Assembly: GCA_964487605.1 (NCBI GenBank)
Contig: CAZARU010000002.1
Coordinates: 62,001-126,000, forward strand
Source: JAJDAH01 sp964487605
Lineage (GTDB): Bacteria > Myxococcota_A > Polyangia > Polyangiales > Polyangiaceae
Direction of reading: 5' to 3'
Length of the DNA: 64,000 nucleotides
Shown here piece after piece: positions 34,501 to 42,333 of the stretch; within the stretch, counting starts at the first letter, position 1, and every line of letters starts with the position of its first letter. A program made the translations under genes and the position numbers. Under the pieces are notes generated by a model. It had not been told where the DNA came from, ran no database searches, and saw nothing but the letters and a program-made list of their open reading frames with translations.

Positions 34501-35821
34501 CGTCGTCGATGGGGATTGCGGCTTCACGGAGTACTGCTCCGCCGGCATCTGCGCCGAGAAGATGCCGAACGGCCAGCGGTGCGCGACGGCGAATCAATGC
34601 GCCTCCGGGGCGTGCGTGGACGGCTACTGCTGCAGCAGCGCCTGCACGGGACAGTGCGAGGCGTGCGACGTACCCGGCTCCGAGGGAACGTGCGCCGCCG
34701 TCGTCGGCTCGCCGCGCGGCGTGCGGCAGCCGTGCGAGACCGACGGCTCTCCGTGCGGCGGCTCCTGCGACGGCGCGAAGCGAACGGGTTGCGCGTTCCC
34801 CGGTGCGTCCACGTCGTGCCGTGCCCCCTCTTGCTCGAACGACCTGGCGACCATCGGGGCGCAGTGCGCCGGTCTCGGGCGTTGCCCCCCGCTCCAGCAG
34901 CGGCCCTGCGACCCGTTCGTCTGCGGCGCCACCGCCTGCGCGGGTGACTGCCTCGACGACTCCGACTGCGCCGGAGGGTCGTTCTGCTTCGGCGGGATCT
35001 GCACCGCACGCCTCGCCGACGGTGCGCCGTGCGCCGACGCCTCGCAGTGCGCCAGCGGATTCTGCGCCGACGGTGCATGCTGCAACACCGCGTGCACCGG
35101 TCAGTGCGAGGCCTGCGACGTGGGCGGCTCGGTCGGGACCTGCGTGCCCGTGGCCGCCGGCGAGCAGCCCCACGGTGGCCGCAGCGGCTGTGGAGGCTTC
35201 GGCCCCTGCGCGGCGCTCTGCGACGGAACGAACACGGCGACCTGCGTGTTCGCGGGCCTCACCGTCGCCTGCGGCCCCGCGGCGTGCACGGGAGGTCTCG
35301 CGTCGGCCGCCCCGAGCTGCAACGGCGCCGGCTCGTGCCTGCCTCCGGTCACCACGGACTGCGGGATCTTCGCGTGCTCGGGCACGGTGTGCGGCACCAG
35401 CTGCGCGGTGGACACGGACTGCGCACCAGGGCTCGTGTGCAGTGGGAACACGTGCGTGGCGCCCCAGGATGGCGGTGTGGACGCGGCGCTCCCCGAAGCG
35501 GGCACGGATGCTTCCGACGACGCGAGCGTGGACGCGAGCGATGCCGGCGTGGACGCCGCCACCGACGCGGGTTCGGCGCCCGACGCTTCCGCCGGGGGCG
35601 GAGGTGGCGCGGGCGGCGCTGCAGGCGCAGGCGGCGCCGTCACCGTGGACGCCGGCGCCGACGCGCCGGTGAAGCGTCGTCGGTCCAAGGCCAAGGACGA
35701 GGGCGGCTGCGGCTGCAGGACGCCGCCGGGTCCGTCGCCCTACGGCGCGGCATCCTTGCTGCTGCTGGCGCTGGCCGCGCTGTCCCGCCGCCGGCGAGGG
35801 GCTCTCGGGGCGCGACGGTAG
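28530..35821 (+). CDS. Giant Cys-rich tandem-repeat surface protein with MYXO-CTERM-type tail (contains assembly gap)
   Basis: One gene of about 2,400 codons, split by a 100-N gap that shifts the apparent frame. ATG 28530 gives the lipoprotein-like signal VVALSAC. Next is a DNRLRE-like beta domain (about 28700-29350). Then come: Cys-rich 23-residue units CTGNCDxCTGSGTxFxC (about 29637-30493); 32-residue disintegrin-like units TVCRxxxxxCDVAExCxG (5 at 30563-31042, 21 at 31439-33454); and four ~150-residue units with CCxxxCxGQCEACD (about 33600-35470). The end is an Asp/Ala/Gly stretch, then GGCGCRTPP, a transmembrane segment and SRRRRG, matching the MYXO-CTERM sorting signal. A cell-surface adhesin or matrix role is likely but inferred. 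Confidence 0.88.
29637..30493 (+). repeat. 69-bp tandem repeats (23-residue Cys units)
   Basis: The codon for the first Cys of CTGNC recurs at 29637, 29706, 29775, 29844, 29913 and 29982, then (after one 78-bp unit) at 30060 and 30129, and beyond the gap at 30287, 30356 and 30425. Units are nearly identical at DNA level in places, which explains the assembly break. Confidence 0.9.
30182..30281. other. Assembly gap of exactly 100 N inside the repeat array
   Basis: One hundred N is a conventional placeholder for a gap of unknown size. The last repeat phase before it (30129) and the first after it (30287) differ by 158 bp, which is not a multiple of 3 or of 69, so the true length differs from 100. 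If the 69-bp period continues, about 80, 149 or 218 bp (80 plus a multiple of 69) would restore both phase and frame. Confidence 0.95.
30563..31042 (+). repeat. Five exact-length 96-bp repeats (32-residue disintegrin-like units)
   Basis: Five consecutive units of exactly 96 bp, each with four Cys in the pattern CRx5CDVxExC followed by CPxDGF. No unit gains or loses a codon. Confidence 0.9.
31439..33454 (+). repeat. Twenty-one exact-length 96-bp repeats
   Basis: The same 32-residue, four-Cys unit occurs 21 times with no length change (21 x 96 = 2016 bp, matching the observed boundaries exactly). Units differ at many residues but keep the Cys spacing, CDV, and CPxD/N. The unit resembles part of ADAM disintegrin domains (CDxxExCxGxxxxCPxDxF). 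Confidence 0.92.
33600..35470 (+). repeat. Four ~450-bp repeats (about 150 residues each)
   Basis: The GQCEACD codons recur at 33746, 34199, 34649 and 35099, spacings of 453, 450 and 450 bp. Each unit has the shape NCxxDxxCxxGxFC, CxDGxCCxxxCxGQCEACD, a GxPxGxRxxC segment, then CxGxCxG and CRxxSC. Outer limits are approximate. Confidence 0.8.
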
Positions 35822-35828
35822 GTTCGTC

Positions 35829-36257
35829 GTGCTCCCGCGCCCTGCCGCGATCCTCGCGGCATGTGGCCTCCTGGCGTGCAGTCGCGAGGAGGCGTCGGTC
35901 GCGCCGGCCCACGGCTCGGCGTCGCCGGCGCCGGTCGTCGCGCCCGCATCTGCCGCGCCCTCTGTCGTCGCCGAGGGCGCGGCGCCGCCCTCCGTCGCGT
36001 CCTCGCCGCGGAGCGTCGCGGACTCCATTCCCGTGAATCCGCCGCCCAAGCGACTCGTCTCCGACGACGGATTCCTCGTCATGGAGCTGCCCGATGGCAC
36101 GGTGCGCATCGAGACGACGGACCGGTGGGGAGCGCGCGTCGAGACGACGTACTCGAGCTGCGAGTTCTACGCGAAGGCCGTCCCCGTGCTCCGTCGCCAG
36201 CTTTCCGACCGACGCGCCGCGCAGCTCGGGAAGATCTGCCCGCGCGTCGCGCGGTAG
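35829..36257 (+). CDS. Small hypothetical lipoprotein
   Basis: A 142-residue protein starting with GTG, 7 nt after the giant gene's stop, so probably on the same transcript. The signal peptide MLPRPAAILAACGLLAC has a lipobox. An Ala/Pro/Ser/Val-rich linker (about residues 20-70) leads to a small C-terminal domain, KRLVSDDGFLVMELPDGTVR and IETTDRWGARVETTYSSCEF, ending in a basic helix with a Cys. No family recognised. Its placement suggests a role linked to the giant surface protein; this is inference. Confidence 0.65.
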   Translation: MLPRPAAILAACGLLACSREEASVAPAHGSASPAPVVAPASAAPSVVAEGAAPPSVASSPRSVADSIPVNPPPKRLVSDDGFLVMELPDGTVRIETTDRWGARVETTYSSCEFYAKAVPVLRRQLSDRRAAQLGKICPRVAR

Positions 36258-36264
36258 GCGCCGT

Positions 36265-36897
36265 TCACTTCGCGCGAAAATGCCGTGACGCCCACATGAG
36301 CGTGTCGTCCACGACGTGCCACGACGCCCACGACGCCACTTCGCGCCGGTCGACGGCGGTCATCCGCTTGGCCTGGTTGCAGTAGACGACGAAGACGTGC
36401 CCATCGCACCCCTGGCGGGCGAGCTGCTCGAACTGCCTCACGTTCTCCTCCAGGAGCCAGCCCTGACTGGTCAGACTCGTCGGCATCCACGTCTGGTGTC
36501 GCGGGCGCCCATCCTCGTCGAGCTCCAGATTCTCCACGGCGGCCCGCAGGACGTTCACCGAGATCGCGACGTCGGGAGCCTCGGTCGTGCGCCGACGATC
36601 CGGGACCCCGAAGAGCTGCCGCGTGTCGAGGTACAGCGGAGGCCGTCGGCCGACCGCGTCCGCGATGGCGAGAGGTCCGAAGGCCTGCGCCGCACAGTCG
36701 AAGTACAGTCGATCCCAGGCCGGACTGTCGGCGAGCGACCGCACCGACTCACGCAGTCGGCAGGCGAACTCGAAGAGCACCTGCTGCTCGGGGTGGGGCA
36801 TGGTGAACACGCGAGGTTTCGCCTCGAGCCAGTTCACGACCTCCTCCCACGTCGACTGAACGACGCGGCGGACCTGGTTCAGGGTCAGTCTCTGCAC
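36265..36897 (-). CDS. Hypothetical cytoplasmic protein (210 aa)
   Basis: A protein without signal peptide or membrane helix and with balanced composition: helical N-terminus (LTLNQVRRVVQSTWEEVVNW), then LFEFACRLRESVRSLADSPA, a central DVAISVNVLRAAVENLELDE, and HVFVVYCNQAKRMTAVDRRE near the C-terminus. The alternation of an acidic strand with a Cys-containing hydrophobic strand recalls PD-(D/E)XK-type folds, but I cannot place catalytic residues and do not assign a function. It is convergent with the small lipoprotein (7-bp gap). Confidence 0.7.
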   Translation of the reverse strand: MQRLTLNQVRRVVQSTWEEVVNWLEAKPRVFTMPHPEQQVLFEFACRLRESVRSLADSPAWDRLYFDCAAQAFGPLAIADAVGRRPPLYLDTRQLFGVPDRRRTTEAPDVAISVNVLRAAVENLELDEDGRPRHQTWMPTSLTSQGWLLEENVRQFEQLARQGCDGHVFVVYCNQAKRMTAVDRREVASWASWHVVDDTLMWASRHFRAK

Positions 36898-37014
36898 GGG
36901 AGGCCCACGGGCACGCCACCCGGGAGGCTACCCCAGGCGCCCATCGGGCCCTCCGCCGCGCCCGCCCGCCGTTTTGTAGGCAAATGTAGGTGCATATCTT
37001 ACCATTCCCGAACC

Positions 37015-37395
37015 ATGCGAGTTTCGGCCGGTTTCTCCCTCGTTGTTGTAGCGACCCTGGCCTTGGGGTGCGGGCATCCGGTCAAGAAGAAGCTGCAGGG
37101 TCGGTGGCATGGGGAGTCGGTCGAGAACGTGGCCGACCCCCTGGTGCCGGCCGCCGTGGGGTGGGCGCGCGGCACGACGATGGAGTTCGCCGACTCCGTC
37201 ATCACCGTGACCGTGCCGGCAGAGGACCCACGCTCGGCCGAGTTCGAGATCCAGAAGGTCGCGGGCCAGAAGGTCACGATCTCGATCAAGGGGTCCCAGG
37301 GCGTCGAGCAGGCCCACTTCGTGCTCGAGGACGACTCCGCCATGCGCTGGGACATCGGTGCGGGCCGCAGCGTGCTGATGCGCCGCGCCCTCTGA
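37015..37395 (+). CDS. Small hypothetical lipoprotein
   Basis: A 126-residue lipoprotein: signal peptide MRVSAGFSLVVVATLALGC, then KKKLQGRWHGESVENVADPL and a beta-rich domain (GTTMEFADSVITVTVPAEDP, FEIQKVAGQKVTISIKGSQG, HFVLEDDSAMRWDIGAG). The WxG...F...V alternation resembles lipocalin-like or META-like small barrels reporting residual 'weight' of the protein, a low-confidence guess. The 117 bp upstream are AT-rich with the direct repeat TGTAGG (spaced 9 bp) and a TATCTT stretch, possibly its promoter. The frame is open far upstream, but ATG 37015 is the only start that gives the signal peptide. Confidence 0.75.
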   Translation: MRVSAGFSLVVVATLALGCGHPVKKKLQGRWHGESVENVADPLVPAAVGWARGTTMEFADSVITVTVPAEDPRSAEFEIQKVAGQKVTISIKGSQGVEQAHFVLEDDSAMRWDIGAGRSVLMRRAL

Positions 37396-37407
37396 GGCTG
37401 CTCGCCG

Positions 37408-38484
37408 CTACTCGCCGAACGCGAGCTGTCGCTCGACGGTCAACTCCGTCCCGAGCTCCCCGGCGGTCACACCGCGGACGTCCGCGTCGGTGCAGCGCCG
37501 CACGGCGGGTGACAGCGGAGGATCGAAGCGCAGCGAGGCGACGGTGCCCGCGGCGTCGAACGTGATGGCCACCTTGCCGCGAGCCGTGATCCGCGTGCCC
37601 TCGGCCAGCGGCGTGCTCTCGACGAAGCAGCGCTGCGCGGCGTCCACCACGGCGCTCGCCGCCCCGGCGACCCGATCGCCGCGCTGACGAGCCTGGGGTT
37701 CGCTCGAAGCGCCCGCGCTGGAAGCGCCACGCGAGCGAGACGTCCCACGCTCCGGCGAGAGCGCCTTCGCCGCATGCCCGACCTGCATCCCATCGAGCCC
37801 GAAGCGACCACGTGCCGGTGCAGTGAGCTCCGATCCCACCGTCGCGCCGCGGGTGTGCGCGGGACCCACGACGACGGTGCCTTCCCGGACCTCCACCTCG
37901 ACGTGATCCTCCGCGCGGACCACACGGAACGACGTGCCCTTCACCGCCACCCGAGCGCCACCGATCTCGACGGCGAAAGCCTCGGGCCGAGCACTCGGAA
38001 CGACGTCGGCGAAGAGCGCGCCGCGCTCGAGGGCAACCGTGAGGTGATCGCCGCCGTCGGCGATTCGAGCCTCCCCGCCGGGCTCCAGGCGCCACCTGGC
38101 GCGTCCAGAGTGCACGACCTCGACCTCCGCGGCTCGCGCGGAGATCGCCTGCCCGGTGGCGGGATCCGTGATCGTGCGGCGGTCGGCACTCGGCGGTGTC
38201 GATGCGGGAAGCGAATCCCGGGCTGTGGCTCCCGCGTGCGGGTCGCTGGGCCGCTCCGACCCGAGCGTCCAAGCCGCGCCGACAGCGAGCGCGACGCCCG
38301 CCGCGAGCGCGAGCGCGGCCCAGGGTGCGCGGGTGGCGGGGGACACCTCCGAAGCGCGAGGAGCCTCGCCGTCACGGATCGCTCGTTCGAGCCGCGCTTC
38401 CGCTCGGGTCCAGTCGATCTCGCGCGGACGCTCGGCTCGTGCCTCGCGGACGAGACGTTCCAGCGGCTCTTCTTCGAGGCTCAT
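37408..38484 (-). CDS. FecR-type anti-sigma/transmembrane regulator with AgmX/PglI-like C-terminus
   Basis: A 358-residue single-pass protein. A short cytoplasmic N-terminus (EEPLERLVREARAERPREID) should bind the sigma factor; a transmembrane helix spans about residues 53-71. The periplasmic FecR domain has GEARIADGGDHLTVALERGA, PEAFAVEIGGARVAVKGTSF and VEVREGTVVVGPAHTRG. The end (CFVESTPLAEGTRITARGKV...CTDADVRGV) resembles the AgmX/PglI-type C-terminal domain of myxobacteria, which is like TonB C-termini. Its ATG overlaps the sigma gene stop by 4 nt (ATGA). It should transmit an envelope signal to the partner sigma factor. Confidence 0.85.
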   Translation of the reverse strand: MSLEEEPLERLVREARAERPREIDWTRAEARLERAIRDGEAPRASEVSPATRAPWAALALAAGVALAVGAAWTLGSERPSDPHAGATARDSLPASTPPSADRRTITDPATGQAISARAAEVEVVHSGRARWRLEPGGEARIADGGDHLTVALERGALFADVVPSARPEAFAVEIGGARVAVKGTSFRVVRAEDHVEVEVREGTVVVGPAHTRGATVGSELTAPARGRFGLDGMQVGHAAKALSPERGTSRSRGASSAGASSEPQARQRGDRVAGAASAVVDAAQRCFVESTPLAEGTRITARGKVAITFDAAGTVASLRFDPPLSPAVRRCTDADVRGVTAGELGTELTVERQLAFGE

Positions 38485-39122
38485 CGCGAGGACTCCGGTG
38501 ACTCCACCAAGCTCGGAGAGGACGGGCGTGGCTGGCGCGGCTTGGTCTCGAAGAGTGCGGCCAGGGTCGGTTCATCGACGAACATCGCCTCGAGCTCGCG
38601 CCGCGCGTAGAAGAGCCGCGTGCGCACCGTGAGCACCGGCGCGCCGACGATGCGAGCGATCTCGGAGGGAGATACGCCCTCGAGTTCGTGGAGGATGAAC
38701 ACCACGCGCTTCTTCTCCGGGAGGCGGTCGAGCAGTCGACGAAACGCCTCGCTCCGCCTGCGCGTGGCAACCTGCTCGTCCGGGAGCGCGTCGACGTCGA
38801 GCGCGCCAGCTCCGAGCGTCTCGTCCACGAGCTGAGGGCGGCTGCGGCCAGCGCGTCGGTACATCAGGACGACGTTGACCGTCACGCGATAGAGCCAGGT
38901 GGAGAAGCGGGCCTGCCCTCGGAAGTCTCGCAGGCTCCTGTGCACCTGCAGGAAGACCTCTTGCACGAGATCCTCGTGGTCGGCGCTCCGGCCGACCATG
39001 CGGTGGACCAGGCGGGCGACCACGTCGCGGTGCGCTCGAAACAGCTGACGGAACGCCTGTTCGTCCCCGGCTGCCGCGCGACCGATCAACGCGTCGTCCA
39101 CGGGCCTCACTCTAGCCTGCAT
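38481..39122 (-). CDS. ECF (sigma-70 family) RNA polymerase sigma factor
   Basis: A 213-residue extracytoplasmic-function sigma factor. Region 2 (DEQAFRQLFRAHRDVVARLV, then VGRSADHEDLVQEVFLQVHR and FRGQARFSTWLYRVTVNVVL) and region 4 (LLDRLPEKKRVVFILHELEG, VSPSEIARIVGAPVLTVRTR, LFYARRELE) are complete, joined by an acidic linker. I chose ATG 39122; the open frame to 39176 adds 18 residues unlike the family. It is translationally coupled to the FecR-like gene, its presumed regulator. Confidence 0.95.
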   Translation of the reverse strand: MQARVRPVDDALIGRAAAGDEQAFRQLFRAHRDVVARLVHRMVGRSADHEDLVQEVFLQVHRSLRDFRGQARFSTWLYRVTVNVVLMYRRAGRSRPQLVDETLGAGALDVDALPDEQVATRRRSEAFRRLLDRLPEKKRVVFILHELEGVSPSEIARIVGAPVLTVRTRLFYARRELEAMFVDEPTLAALFETKPRQPRPSSPSLVESPESSR

Positions 39123-39275
39123 GAACGGACGCGCCGGCGCGGCCCCCGGGCTTGCCCAAACGGCGATCGCGGCCATCCGGAGCTCTGGTGCGCGACCCCG
39201 ACGGGACCTTCATCGGGACGCCATCACGGTCCGGGTTCCCGGCGCGAAGCAGGGCGAGGGCGCGCCCGCTGCGCC

Positions 39276-39611
39276 CTAGAACAGCGCGCGCAAATCCGTG
39301 GGATCCTTCTTCTTCTGCTCGAGGATCCGGTTGACCGCCCGCAGCAGGCGCTGCTTCGCGGGTCCGGAGATGGGCCGGCCGTCCTCGGCCTGCCGCATCA
39401 GCCGCGTGGTGACGGGACGGCCCGTCCGCGGCTTCTTGGCCTCGGTTTTCCCGTCACCGTCCGCGGCGGCCTCGCTGGATCGGGCGAGGCGCTTGGCGAG
39501 TCGGACGGCGCGATCCTCGGGGCGGAGCTTCTCGATCTGACGCGACGCGATCATGAGGCGTCGCGGATCGATCTTCGATTTCTGAATGAATTCCGAGAAT
39601 TTGCTGGCCAT
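39276..39611 (-). CDS. Conserved-looking small basic protein (111 aa)
   Basis: Starting at ATG 39611 with GGAG 8 nt upstream, this encodes a highly charged, helical protein: SKFSEFIQKSKIDPRRLMIA, QIEKLRPEDRAVRLAKRLAR, KKPRTGRPVTTRLMRQAEDG, and SGPAKQRLLRAVNRILEQKK. The Lys/Arg content, absence of signal peptide and repeated Arg-rich helices suggest nucleic-acid or ribosome association, but there is no recognised domain. The open frame upstream of 39611 is a shadow of the nucleoside phosphorylase gene. Confidence 0.75.
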   Translation of the reverse strand: MASKFSEFIQKSKIDPRRLMIASRQIEKLRPEDRAVRLAKRLARSSEAAADGDGKTEAKKPRTGRPVTTRLMRQAEDGRPISGPAKQRLLRAVNRILEQKKKDPTDLRALF

Positions 39612-39740
39612 GAGGGCTTCTCCGAGGCGAGGGGCGCGCAGCATATCACGCCAGAACGCGACCGCGAGGCGCGCAGGGGGACGCGGACCCGCGGGCGTCC
39701 GTCGATTCCCCCCAGACCACGATTGCGGGAAGGTTCCGGC

Positions 39741-40598
39741 ATGGACTGGGACGCTCCGCGGGATGCCGCGAGTGCCGGAGCGCGAGTGCGCGACGCTGCA
39801 GCCGCCGTGCTGAGCGGGTCCGGCAGCCCCCCGCGGGTCGGCGTGGTCCTCGGATCGGGCCTCGGTGCTTTCGGCGACACGCTCTCGTCGCTGCGAAAGA
39901 TTCGCTACGTCGACATCCCCGGAATGCCCGCTCCGAAGGTCGAGGGACACGCGGGCAACCTCTGCCTCGGCGGGGTCGATGGCGTCGAAGTCGCGTGCCT
40001 GCAGGGACGGGTCCACGCGTACGAGGGGTGGTCCATGGAGAGCGTCGTCTTCGGTGCCCGGCTGCTCGCCGAGCTCGGCTGCCGTTCAGTGCTCCTCACG
40101 AACGCGGCCGGGGCAGTCAACCAGAGCTTCGCCCCGGGGGAGCTGATGCTCGTCGTCGATCACCTGAACCTCATGGGCGCCAACCCGCTGGTCGGGCCCA
40201 ACGAACCCGGCGGCCCGCGCTTCCCCGACATGACCGCCGCCTACGACCCCGCGCTCCGCGAGGCCGCGCGCCGCGCCGCACTCGACGTGGGCGTTTCGCT
40301 TCGCGAGGGCGTGTACGCCGCCATGCTCGGTCCGACGTACGAAACGCCCGCCGAGGTCCGGATGGTTCGCTGCCTGGGCGGGGACGCGGTCGGGATGAGC
40401 ACGGTGCCGGAGGTGATCGCGCTTCGTCACCGTGGCGTTCGAGTGGGCGCCATGAGCTGCATCACGAACCTGGCGGCGGGACTCTCCGGTCAGCCCCTGG
40501 ATCACGGCGAGGTGGAGGAAACGGCGCGCCGCGCACGCGCGACCTTCGTCGCGGTGCTCGCGCGCTGGGTCGTACTCACCGCTGAGATGGTGGCGTGA
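39741..40598 (+). CDS. Purine nucleoside phosphorylase (PNP-I family)
   Basis: A 285-residue trimeric-type purine nucleoside phosphorylase, splitting (deoxy)inosine or guanosine with phosphate in purine salvage. Signatures: VVLGSGLGAFGD (phosphate-binding GSGLG), PGMPAPKVEGHAGNL with the conserved His, GCRSVLLTNAAGAVNQSFAP, MLGPTYETPAEVRM, and GDAVGMSTVPEVIALRHRG. GGGAAGG precedes ATG 39741 by 7 nt; the open frame upstream is a shadow. It is the first gene of a three-gene salvage operon in which the next start overlaps its stop. Confidence 0.95.
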   Translation: MDWDAPRDAASAGARVRDAAAAVLSGSGSPPRVGVVLGSGLGAFGDTLSSLRKIRYVDIPGMPAPKVEGHAGNLCLGGVDGVEVACLQGRVHAYEGWSMESVVFGARLLAELGCRSVLLTNAAGAVNQSFAPGELMLVVDHLNLMGANPLVGPNEPGGPRFPDMTAAYDPALREAARRAALDVGVSLREGVYAAMLGPTYETPAEVRMVRCLGGDAVGMSTVPEVIALRHRGVRVGAMSCITNLAAGLSGQPLDHGEVEETARRARATFVAVLARWVVLTAEMVA

Positions 40599-40990
40599 TG
40601 GCCCTGGCCGACCACGCCGAGCTCCTCGAAGCGGCCCGCGCTGCTCGCGACAACGCCTACGCGCGCTACTCGGGTTTCAAGGTCGGTGCGGCGCTGCGGG
40701 GGGCCAGTGGTCGAATCTACGTCGGGTGCAACGTCGAGAACGCCACCTACGGCGCGACGATCTGCGCGGAGCGGTCGGCAATCAGCGCGATGATCGTCGC
40801 CGGGGAGACGAGCTTCGTGGCGGTCGCCGTCTACACGGAGGCCGACGAGCCCGCCATGCCCTGCGGCCTGTGCCGGCAAGTCCTGCACGAGCACGGCCCG
40901 CAGGCCACCGTGGTGTCCGCCACACCGGCGCGAGTCGACGAGACCACCGTGGCGGAGCTGCTGCCCCGCCCGTTTCGCTTCGACCCATGA
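40598..40990 (+). CDS. cdd: Cytidine deaminase
   Basis: A 130-residue zinc-dependent deaminase that converts (deoxy)cytidine to (deoxy)uridine. The active-site segments CAERSAISAM (zinc Cys and catalytic Glu) and PCGLCRQVL (two zinc Cys) are intact, as is YSGFKVGAAL for substrate binding. The all-Cys zinc site is typical of the small tetrameric enzyme. ATG 40598 overlaps the stop of the phosphorylase gene by one base (GTG 40595 is an alternative), and its own stop overlaps the next start (ATGA). Coupled translation is therefore likely. Confidence 0.96.
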   Translation: MALADHAELLEAARAARDNAYARYSGFKVGAALRGASGRIYVGCNVENATYGATICAERSAISAMIVAGETSFVAVAVYTEADEPAMPCGLCRQVLHEHGPQATVVSATPARVDETTVAELLPRPFRFDP

Positions 40991-42333
40991 GCGCAGCGAC
41001 GGGCGTCGAGCAGGACACCCTGATCCGCGGCGGACTCGCCGCCATCTGCGACGTAGAGCGCACGGTGAAGCGGGCGGACGTCCTCCTTCGAGGGGGACGC
41101 ATCGCGGCGGTGGGGGCGTCGCTCCGCGCGCCCGCGCGAGCGCGCGTCATCGACGCGCGTGACTGCATCGTGATGCCCGGTCTCGTTCAGGCGCACGTCC
41201 ACCTGTGTCAAACGCTCTTTCGCGGCGCAGCCGACGATCTTCCGCTGCTCGAGTGGCTCGAGCGGCACATCTGGCCCCTCGAGGCGGCTCACGACGACGC
41301 GTCGCTCGCGGCCAGCGCGGAGGTGGGTCTCGCGGAGCTGCTCCTCGGCGGCACAACGACGTTGCTCGAGCTCGGGACGGTGTTCGGCCAGGACGTGGTG
41401 TTCGAGGCCTGCGTGCGGTCGGGGATCCGCGTCGTGGGCGGCAAGACGCTGATGGACACCGGAGCGCGCGTCCCGCGCCGTCTGCGCGAGAGTACTCGGG
41501 CCTCGCTGAAGGAGGGCGAGCGCCTGGAGCGCGCCTGGGGTCGCCATCCGTCCGGGCGGGTCGGCCATGCCTGGATCCCCAGGTTCATCCTGAGCTGCAC
41601 CGAGCGACTGGTCCGGGGCGCGTTCGAGCGAGCGCGCGATGCCGGGACCGTGCTGCACACCCACGCCTCCGAGCACCCGGGTGAGCGCGCCGCCGTGCGC
41701 CGCGCGCTGGGCGCCGACGACATCGAGCTGCTCCTGCGGTGGGGGCTGCGGGGCCCGCGAGCCTCCATCGCCCACGGCGTGCAGCTCACCGACGCGCAGA
41801 TGAAGCGGCTGGCGGCTCGCGGCGTCGGTGTCGTGCACTGCCCGAGTGCGAACGCGAAGCTCGGCAGTGGAATGGCGCGCGTGCGTGCGCTTCGGGACGC
41901 CGGCGTCGTCGTGGGGATCGGCGCGGACGGAGCCCCTTGCAACAACAACCTCGATGGCTGGCTGGAGATGAGGCACGCGGCTCTCTTCGCGAGCCTCGTC
42001 TCCGGTCCAGGCACCGTCTCGGCCGAAGACGTGCTGCATTTCGCGACGCTGGGCGGTGCGCGGCTGCTCGGACTGGATCGCGAGGTCGGTTCTCTGGAGG
42101 TCGGAAAGCGCGCGGACGTCATCGTCGTCCGTCGTGACGCTCCGCACGCCGTTCCGTTCGGTAGCCCCGCTTCGCAGCTCGTGTTCTCCGCGCGCGCGGG
42201 GGACGTCGAGCACGTCTTCGTGGACGGACGCCACGTCGTCGCACGTCGCGAACTCCGAACGCTCGACCTCGACGCCGTCGTCAGCCGCGCGCGGCGGGAG
42301 GCATCGCGCCTCCGACGTCGCGCGGGGGTCTGA
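40987..42333 (+). CDS. Amidohydrolase, nucleoside/purine deaminase type
   Basis: A 448-residue zinc amidohydrolase of the TrzN/AtzB/MtaD-like group (S-adenosylhomocysteine, 5'-methylthioadenosine or guanine deaminases). HVHLCQTLFRG carries the HxH metal site, VLHTHASEHPGE the third His, ASIAHGVQLTD a further His, and GIGADGAPCNNNLDG the essential Asp. The composite beta-sandwich is formed from both ends (RVIDARDCIVMPGLVQAHVH and LEVGKRADVIVVRRDA). Its ATG overlaps the cytidine deaminase stop, completing a purine/pyrimidine nucleoside-salvage operon. The exact substrate is not evident. Confidence 0.88.
   Translation: MSAATGVEQDTLIRGGLAAICDVERTVKRADVLLRGGRIAAVGASLRAPARARVIDARDCIVMPGLVQAHVHLCQTLFRGAADDLPLLEWLERHIWPLEAAHDDASLAASAEVGLAELLLGGTTTLLELGTVFGQDVVFEACVRSGIRVVGGKTLMDTGARVPRRLRESTRASLKEGERLERAWGRHPSGRVGHAWIPRFILSCTERLVRGAFERARDAGTVLHTHASEHPGERAAVRRALGADDIELLLRWGLRGPRASIAHGVQLTDAQMKRLAARGVGVVHCPSANAKLGSGMARVRALRDAGVVVGIGADGAPCNNNLDGWLEMRHAALFASLVSGPGTVSAEDVLHFATLGGARLLGLDREVGSLEVGKRADVIVVRRDAPHAVPFGSPASQLVFSARAGDVEHVFVDGRHVVARRELRTLDLDAVVSRARREASRLRRRAGV

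Noticed and set aside
29495..36109. A 2204-residue open frame on the minus strand opposite the giant gene
   Set aside because: It arises because the Cys-rich repeat codons give stop-free reverse frames. Its product is Arg/Gly/Ala-rich with repetitive QLPVHS-type strings, no domains, and it spans the N gap by accident. The plus-strand frame has the signal peptide, repeats and sorting tail.
36974..37000. TTGTAG...TATCTT as a promoter for the small lipoprotein at 37015
   Set aside because: The spacing (15 bp) and matches are too weak to list as a feature; the AT-richness is noted in the gene entry only.
39741..42333. Nucleoside-salvage genes as a mobile or antiviral deaminase system
   Set aside because: All three belong to ordinary salvage families, have normal composition, and no toxin, integrase or defence partner is adjacent.
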